Below, piece after piece: positions 59,973 through 64,000 of a stretch of DNA of 64,000 nucleotides. The position numbers were made by a program, and so were the translations under genes. The DNA comes from Sphingobacteriales bacterium. Lineage in GTDB: Bacteria > Bacteroidota > Bacteroidia > Chitinophagales > Chitinophagaceae. The DNA lies in the NCBI GenBank assembly GCA_016219985.1, contig JACRJO010000022.1, positions 62,001-126,000 of the forward strand, written 5' to 3'. Every line of letters starts with the position of its first letter. The stretch's first letter is position 1. Under the pieces are notes generated by a model. That model was not told where the DNA came from. It ran no database searches and saw only the letters and a list, made by a program, of their open reading frames with translations.

Positions 59973-62969
59973 TTAATCCCTGCCCAGCGCCTCATACAAT
60001 ACTTCCACGGGGTGCAGGGCCTTTCTTCCCGTACCGTCTTTTACCTGGTGACGGCAGGAGGTTCCGGAGGCCGCGATGATTTCATCCGGGCCGGCCGCCC
60101 TGACCGCGGGAAACAGGACCAGCTCGCCTACCTGTTGCGAAAGGGCATAGTGTTCCTTTTCATATCCGAAGCCACCGGCCATACCGCAGCAACCCGAGGG
60201 GATCAGGCTGGCCGAGTAGTTTTCAGGTATCTCCAGGCATTCCCGGATGCAGTTTTGAAGGGAAAAAGATTTCTGGTAACAATGGCCGTGGACCAGGACC
60301 TTCTTCTTCTCTTTGGTAAACAGAGACCGGCTGATCCTGCCGGATTTATATTCATCCGCAATAAACTCTTCGATGGTAAAGGCCGCTTTAGCAAGCGCTG
60401 TGGCCCCGGCTTTATTTTCCTGAAGAGCAAGATCAGGGTATTCATCCCGGAAACTCAGGATGGCCGAAGGTTCAATACCGATTAAGGGTTCGGCCGGGCT
60501 AACGATTCCCGACAGCAGCCGGATATTCCGGTTCGCAATCTCCCTTGCTTTCTTCACCAGCCCCTTGGACAAATACGTTCTCCCGCTCTCCATATGCTCC
60601 GGTATCAGCACTTCATAGCCCAATGCCTCCAGCAGGAGGATGGCCTTCTTCCCGGTATCTGTGTCATTATAATTGGTAAACTCATCGCAAAATAAATACA
60701 CCCTGCTCCCCTGCTTTAACGACTCTGCCTGGTTCAGCAGCTCCCTATTTTGACTTATGACTCCCCCCTTTGCTAAAGCGCCGGTGGGCAGGTTTGACTT
60801 TTGCCTTTTATACCAATGAAGCAGGGTTTCTTTCGCCAGTTTTGGCATTGTCCTGTCCGGGTGGAAGCCAACCAACCGGTGCGCCATCCTTCTGAAAAAA
60901 GGTATTCCGTAAAACCAGTTAAAAGCCCCGGGAAAATGGGAAACGATTTTCATCTGCCGGTTAAAATTGGCAATGAGCCTTGCCCGGAAGGGCACGCCGT
61001 TTTTATCATAGTACTGTTGTAAGAATTCCGCCTTCATCCGGGCCACATCCACCCCGGAGGGACATTCGGTCCGGCAGCCTTTGCAACTGAGGCAGAGATC
61101 CATGATCTCTTTGATCTCTTCGTGATTGAAGGGATGGAGATCCTCTTCATTGCTTAAGAACTGGCGTAATACATTGGCCCGGGCCCGGGTAGTGTCTTTC
61201 TCCAGGCGGGTGGCCATATAACTCGGGCACATCACACCACCGGAGGCCGGCATTTTGCGGCAATCGCCGGAACCCGAACATTTCTCCGCCAACCGCAGGA
61301 TCCCGTCAGTATCGGAAAAATCAAAGCTGGTGCTGAGCAGGCGGCCAGCCGGTTTTTGCTGCACCCGCAAATGCGTATCCATCGCCGGCGTACCCGTGAT
61401 CTTTCCTGCATTAAAAATATGCAGCGGATCGAATATCTCTTTTACCTGTTTAAATAATGCGTAGGTCTCTTCACCCACAACAGCCGGGATAAACTCCCCC
61501 CTCAGTCTCCCATCCCCGTGCTCACCGGATAATGAACCATTGTATTTTTTTACCAGCCCGACCGTATCCGCGAGGATATTTCGGAATGTTTTTAATCCTT
61601 CCGGTGTTTTCAGATTAATGATTGGTTCCACATGCACTTCCCCCGCACCGGCATGCGCATAATAAGAAGCCTTTACCTGGTGCTTTGCCAGCAATTCCTG
61701 CAGGTCGGTCATATAGGCCGGAAGATCATCCGTAGCAACCGCGCAATCCTCTATCAGGTTTACCGGCTGCGCATCGCCCCTGAGATTTCGTAATAACCCA
61801 AGACCAGCTTTACGCACATCCCAGGCATATTTGGTTTGCTCATTGTATAAAACCGGCCAGGCGAAACCGAGCTGTTGCTCCTGTAACGATTGCACCAGGG
61901 CCGCTGCTTTTCTTTTTGCTTCTTCCGCACGATGTTCCATAAACTCCACCATCAGGATGGCCGCCGGATCGCCTTCAATAAAAAAACGGTTTCTGCTGTA
62001 TTCCGGGTGGCCAATGGTAAAATCCATGATATGTTTATCCACCAGTTCTGAAGCCATGGGCTGCTGTTTCAAGGCCAGCTTATTGGCCTCCATTGCTTCA
62101 ATGATAGAGCGGCAATGAATACAGACCAGGGCGGTTTCTTTGGGGGGCAGGTCCAACAGGTTAAGTTTTACCTCTGTTACAAAAGCCAGGGTCCCTTCTG
62201 AACCGGCGATCAGTTTACACAGGTTAAAGGGTTCTCCCCCTGCCGTAAATGGCTGCATAGCGAGTAAGCTGTCCAGGGCGTAACCGGTATTACGGCGATG
62301 CACAGCCGCAGCAGGAAAATGATCCCGGATCAGTTGCTGCCGGCGGGGATCCGATAAGAGCTGATCGAGTTTTGCGTATATCTCCTGTTTGAAGGAAGGG
62401 GTTTCAGCCCTGTCCCGGATGGATTCCTGCCTGAAGAACACTTCCGATCCATCGCTTAACAAAGCGGTCACTTCCAGTACATGATCCCGGGCTGAACCCC
62501 AGGCAATGCTGTGCAGGCCACAGGAATTATTTCCGAGCATTCCACCGATCATCGCCCTGCTCGCCGTGGAGGTTTCGGGCCCGTACATCAGTCCCGCTGC
62601 TTCGAGGTAATGGTTCAGGTCGTCACGGATCACACCCGGTTGCACCCGTACCCATTTCTCTTCCTTATTAAGTTCCAGGATTTTTGTAAAGTATTTGGAA
62701 ATATCCACCACGATCCCGTTCCCCACCACCTGCCCGGCCAGTGAAGTGCCGGCTGCTCTCGGGATCAGCGTGGTTTGATGGTCCCGGGCAAACTGTACCA
62801 GTTTTTTTATGTCGGCCATCGATGCGGGTATGGCCACAGCGAGCGGTCGTTCCTGGTACACCGATGCGTCGGTGGAATAAGCCATTAGCTGTGCCTGGTG
62901 TATGGCACTCTCATCAAAGAATAAAAGTCCATCCAGGGTTTGATCCAGCCGGGCTAACGGGTCTCGCAT
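59973..62969 (-). CDS. Fused FAD-linked oxidase and Fe-S (GlcD/GlcF-type) protein
   Basis: A 998-residue flavin/iron-sulphur oxidoreductase fused from a GlcD/D-lactate dehydrogenase-like half and a GlcF-like half. The FAD-binding type 4 domain (about 35-260) has PRAAGTSLAGQVVGNGIVVDIS, and the FAD-oxidase C-terminal domain ends near 540 with SGEHGDGRLRGEFIP. Two 4Fe-4S ligand sets follow: CSGSGDCRKMPASGGVMCPSY and CLSCKGCRTECPSGVD. A C-terminal CCG domain ends SGCCGMAGGFGYEKEHY. Such proteins oxidise 2-hydroxy acids and pass electrons to the respiratory chain; the substrate is not determined here. Single gene, with neighbours on both sides of unrelated type. Confidence 0.92.
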   Translation of the reverse strand: MRDPLARLDQTLDGLLFFDESAIHQAQLMAYSTDASVYQERPLAVAIPASMADIKKLVQFARDHQTTLIPRAAGTSLAGQVVGNGIVVDISKYFTKILELNKEEKWVRVQPGVIRDDLNHYLEAAGLMYGPETSTASRAMIGGMLGNNSCGLHSIAWGSARDHVLEVTALLSDGSEVFFRQESIRDRAETPSFKQEIYAKLDQLLSDPRRQQLIRDHFPAAAVHRRNTGYALDSLLAMQPFTAGGEPFNLCKLIAGSEGTLAFVTEVKLNLLDLPPKETALVCIHCRSIIEAMEANKLALKQQPMASELVDKHIMDFTIGHPEYSRNRFFIEGDPAAILMVEFMEHRAEEAKRKAAALVQSLQEQQLGFAWPVLYNEQTKYAWDVRKAGLGLLRNLRGDAQPVNLIEDCAVATDDLPAYMTDLQELLAKHQVKASYYAHAGAGEVHVEPIINLKTPEGLKTFRNILADTVGLVKKYNGSLSGEHGDGRLRGEFIPAVVGEETYALFKQVKEIFDPLHIFNAGKITGTPAMDTHLRVQQKPAGRLLSTSFDFSDTDGILRLAEKCSGSGDCRKMPASGGVMCPSYMATRLEKDTTRARANVLRQFLSNEEDLHPFNHEEIKEIMDLCLSCKGCRTECPSGVDVARMKAEFLQQYYDKNGVPFRARLIANFNRQMKIVSHFPGAFNWFYGIPFFRRMAHRLVGFHPDRTMPKLAKETLLHWYKRQKSNLPTGALAKGGVISQNRELLNQAESLKQGSRVYLFCDEFTNYNDTDTGKKAILLLEALGYEVLIPEHMESGRTYLSKGLVKKAREIANRNIRLLSGIVSPAEPLIGIEPSAILSFRDEYPDLALQENKAGATALAKAAFTIEEFIADEYKSGRISRSLFTKEKKKVLVHGHCYQKSFSLQNCIRECLEIPENYSASLIPSGCCGMAGGFGYEKEHYALSQQVGELVLFPAVRAAGPDEIIAASGTSCRHQVKDGTGRKALHPVEVLYEALGRD

Positions 62970-63044
62970 AAAGCATCAGCATTATTCTTCTCCAAATTTA
63001 GTCCCTTTATGGGAGGAACCCGGGAAATTCAGCGAAGGATTCTT

Positions 63045-63527
63045 TCAACCAGCGGCTTTCAGCGCTTTCTTCCGGTTCTTCTTGAAAAGCCGGAAAGCCT
63101 CCCCGTTAAAATAAGAAGCGGCTTGTTGTACGGCTCCTTTGCGTGTCAGTTTATCCGTGGTTTCAATGGCGGTGACCCGGCCGGCCAATCCTTTTTCTTT
63201 TTCAATGGCATTGTTCAGTCCTTCTTTAGCTTTTCCCGGACCAAATAAATAAAGAAATTCATCCTGCCGAAGGTGATCAACCAGGGTTTTAAAAAAATGC
63301 TGACGCTGGTTGTGCTGACGATGTTGCTTTTTCTCCTGGTCATTCAGAAAGGACTGGCCAAAGCGTGCCATTACCCTCCCCTCCCCGGGGATGCGTATCC
63401 TGGATTCCACCCCGGAAACCAGTTTCTCCACAACCGGCGGGGCTTCATTCACCAGGTGAATGATATAGGCGCTTTCCTGGTCAAGCCAGATACCGGCTTT
63501 TTTTTCAGGCGGCTTCATCTTTTTCAT
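63045..63527 (-). CDS. Small conserved protein of uncertain function (eRF1-like/host attachment type)
   Basis: A 160-residue basic cytoplasmic protein. It begins (from Met 63527) MKKMKPPEKKAGIWLDQESAYIIHL and later has LRQDEFLYLFGPGKAKEGLNNAIEKE and VTAIETTDKLTRKGAVQQAASYF. This layout (an IWxD start, a GPGxAK turn, then a T-x-D-K-x-T segment) recalls small bacterial proteins annotated as eRF1-domain-3-like or host-attachment proteins. I am not certain of the family. The Met at 63572 would add 15 residues that look unlike the usual start. It sits between the FAD-FeS gene and the L,D-transpeptidase gene, separated from each by about 75-110 bp. Confidence 0.65.
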   Translation of the reverse strand: MKKMKPPEKKAGIWLDQESAYIIHLVNEAPPVVEKLVSGVESRIRIPGEGRVMARFGQSFLNDQEKKQHRQHNQRQHFFKTLVDHLRQDEFLYLFGPGKAKEGLNNAIEKEKGLAGRVTAIETTDKLTRKGAVQQAASYFNGEAFRLFKKNRKKALKAAG

Positions 63528-63637
63528 GATTTGCTGTTTTAGGATCGGGATATCCCTGTACCAAAATTCCATTGCCGGCGGGGGCAGAACAAAGAATCAT
63601 CCTCATAAAGGAAGATGAGCTTACTCAAGAAACCGGT

Positions 63638-64000
63638 TTATTTCAGCAGCCGGTAAATATCCCTGTAATAAATGATCCTGCCTTTGCTGTCTGCCTGGGC
63701 CGGCATATAGACCACAAAAACAGGTACAGGCGCTGCCAGTTTCTGGTAAACAGGTTTCTGCTCCCGGAAACAGGATTGCAGGAAAGCGGTATCCAGCTGA
63801 TGAGACAACAGGTGATTTCCCAGCTCGATGGGATCTTCCAGGCGGATACAACCATGACTGAAATAGCGGGAGGCGGAAAAGAAAGCGGTCTTATTATTCG
63901 TATCATGCAGGTACACCCCGTAAGGTGTGGTAATATTGAATTTGATCACCCCCAGGGCATTGTCGCAACCGGTGGATTGCCGGATCGTGTACGGGAAATA
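63638..64000 (-). CDS. L,D-transpeptidase (YkuD), C-terminal part; gene continues past window end
   Basis: The visible 120 codons encode the C-terminal part of a YcbB-like L,D-transpeptidase, which makes 3-3 cross-links in peptidoglycan or attaches proteins to it, in the periplasm. Read from the window edge, it gives IRQSTGCDNALGVIKFNIT, then TPYGVYLHDTNNK, and the catalytic motif SRYFSHGCIRLEDP with the nucleophilic Cys in SHGC. It ends DIYRLLK. The open frame reaches position 64000 without a start, and a GTG at 63949 is inside the conserved domain, so the true start lies beyond the window. The preceding N-terminal and peptidoglycan-binding parts are not visible. Confidence 0.9.
   Translation of the reverse strand, partial: YFPYTIRQSTGCDNALGVIKFNITTPYGVYLHDTNNKTAFFSASRYFSHGCIRLEDPIELGNHLLSHQLDTAFLQSCFREQKPVYQKLAAPVPVFVVYMPAQADSKGRIIYYRDIYRLLK

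Overview
The window looks like a chromosome segment from a Bacteroidota bacterium, probably Chitinophagaceae. The reasons are a SusC/SusD pair with an STN domain, two ECF sigma/anti-sigma pairs, a type IX secretion type-B sorting domain (CHU_C), many SSC-type lipoproteins, a futalosine-pathway mqnA, promoters of the TTG…TAnnTTTG type, and little sign of Shine-Dalgarno sequences. The genus is inference.

Layout. 1-6.0 kb is a surface-polysaccharide cluster (GT2, NDP-sugar epimerase, hexapeptide acyltransferase, GT9-like protein, two methyltransferases) with one LamG lipoprotein. 6.0-8.1 kb holds mqnA and purB, transcribed divergently from interleaved promoters. 8.2-11.7 kb holds two related LamG surface proteins. 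12.3-19.8 kb is a two-gene unit of very large unrecognised proteins (1127 aa with a Tat-like signal, 1363 aa without one). 20-27.4 kb is mostly housekeeping (prfC, a MacB-type permease, tsaD, a trmN6-like methyltransferase, a saccharopine/alanine dehydrogenase-like enzyme). It is interrupted by a 1.4-kb array of 70-80 bp repeats that encloses a four-helix-bundle (S23/Avd-like) gene. 27.6-34.3 kb holds a lipoprotein, a TPR-CHAT protein, a DUF4382 lipoprotein pair and an ECF sigma/anti-sigma pair. 34.4-37.0 kb holds an HscB-like co-chaperone, a tRNA-Leu(CAA) region and an ArsR-SRPBCC-VOC operon. 37.4-41.3 kb holds two divergent secreted proteins that each carry residues of a cysteine-protease type. 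41.4-59.8 kb is one large minus-strand polysaccharide utilisation locus: ECF sigma, FecR, SusC, SusD, GH16, endonuclease/exonuclease/phosphatase protein, sialate O-acetylesterase-like protein, GH27, GH127-like, GH5-CBM, ribokinase and sugar transporter. 60-64 kb holds a fused FAD/Fe-S oxidoreductase, a small unrecognised protein and the 3' part of an L,D-transpeptidase gene.

The most unusual stretch is 34.9-35.6 kb. An intact tRNA-Leu gene is followed by a GIY-YIG nuclease gene with one internal stop codon. A second copy of the tRNA 3' half, identical over 47 nt, lies beyond that, and a degenerate tRNA-Leu lies upstream of the intact gene. Short palindromes (CCTGCC…GGCAGG) interrupt both defective copies, in each case exactly at the anticodon loop/stem junction. 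The same palindrome family occurs at 31.3 kb and just before susC at 57.8 kb. With the repeat array around the four-helix-bundle gene, this is the best candidate for undescribed biology here.

How the genes may work together (inference): in the large locus, FecR and the sigma factor would sense substrate through the STN domain of SusC. SusC/D would import oligosaccharides released by the surface or periplasmic hydrolases, and the terminal ribokinase and transporter would handle a released sugar.
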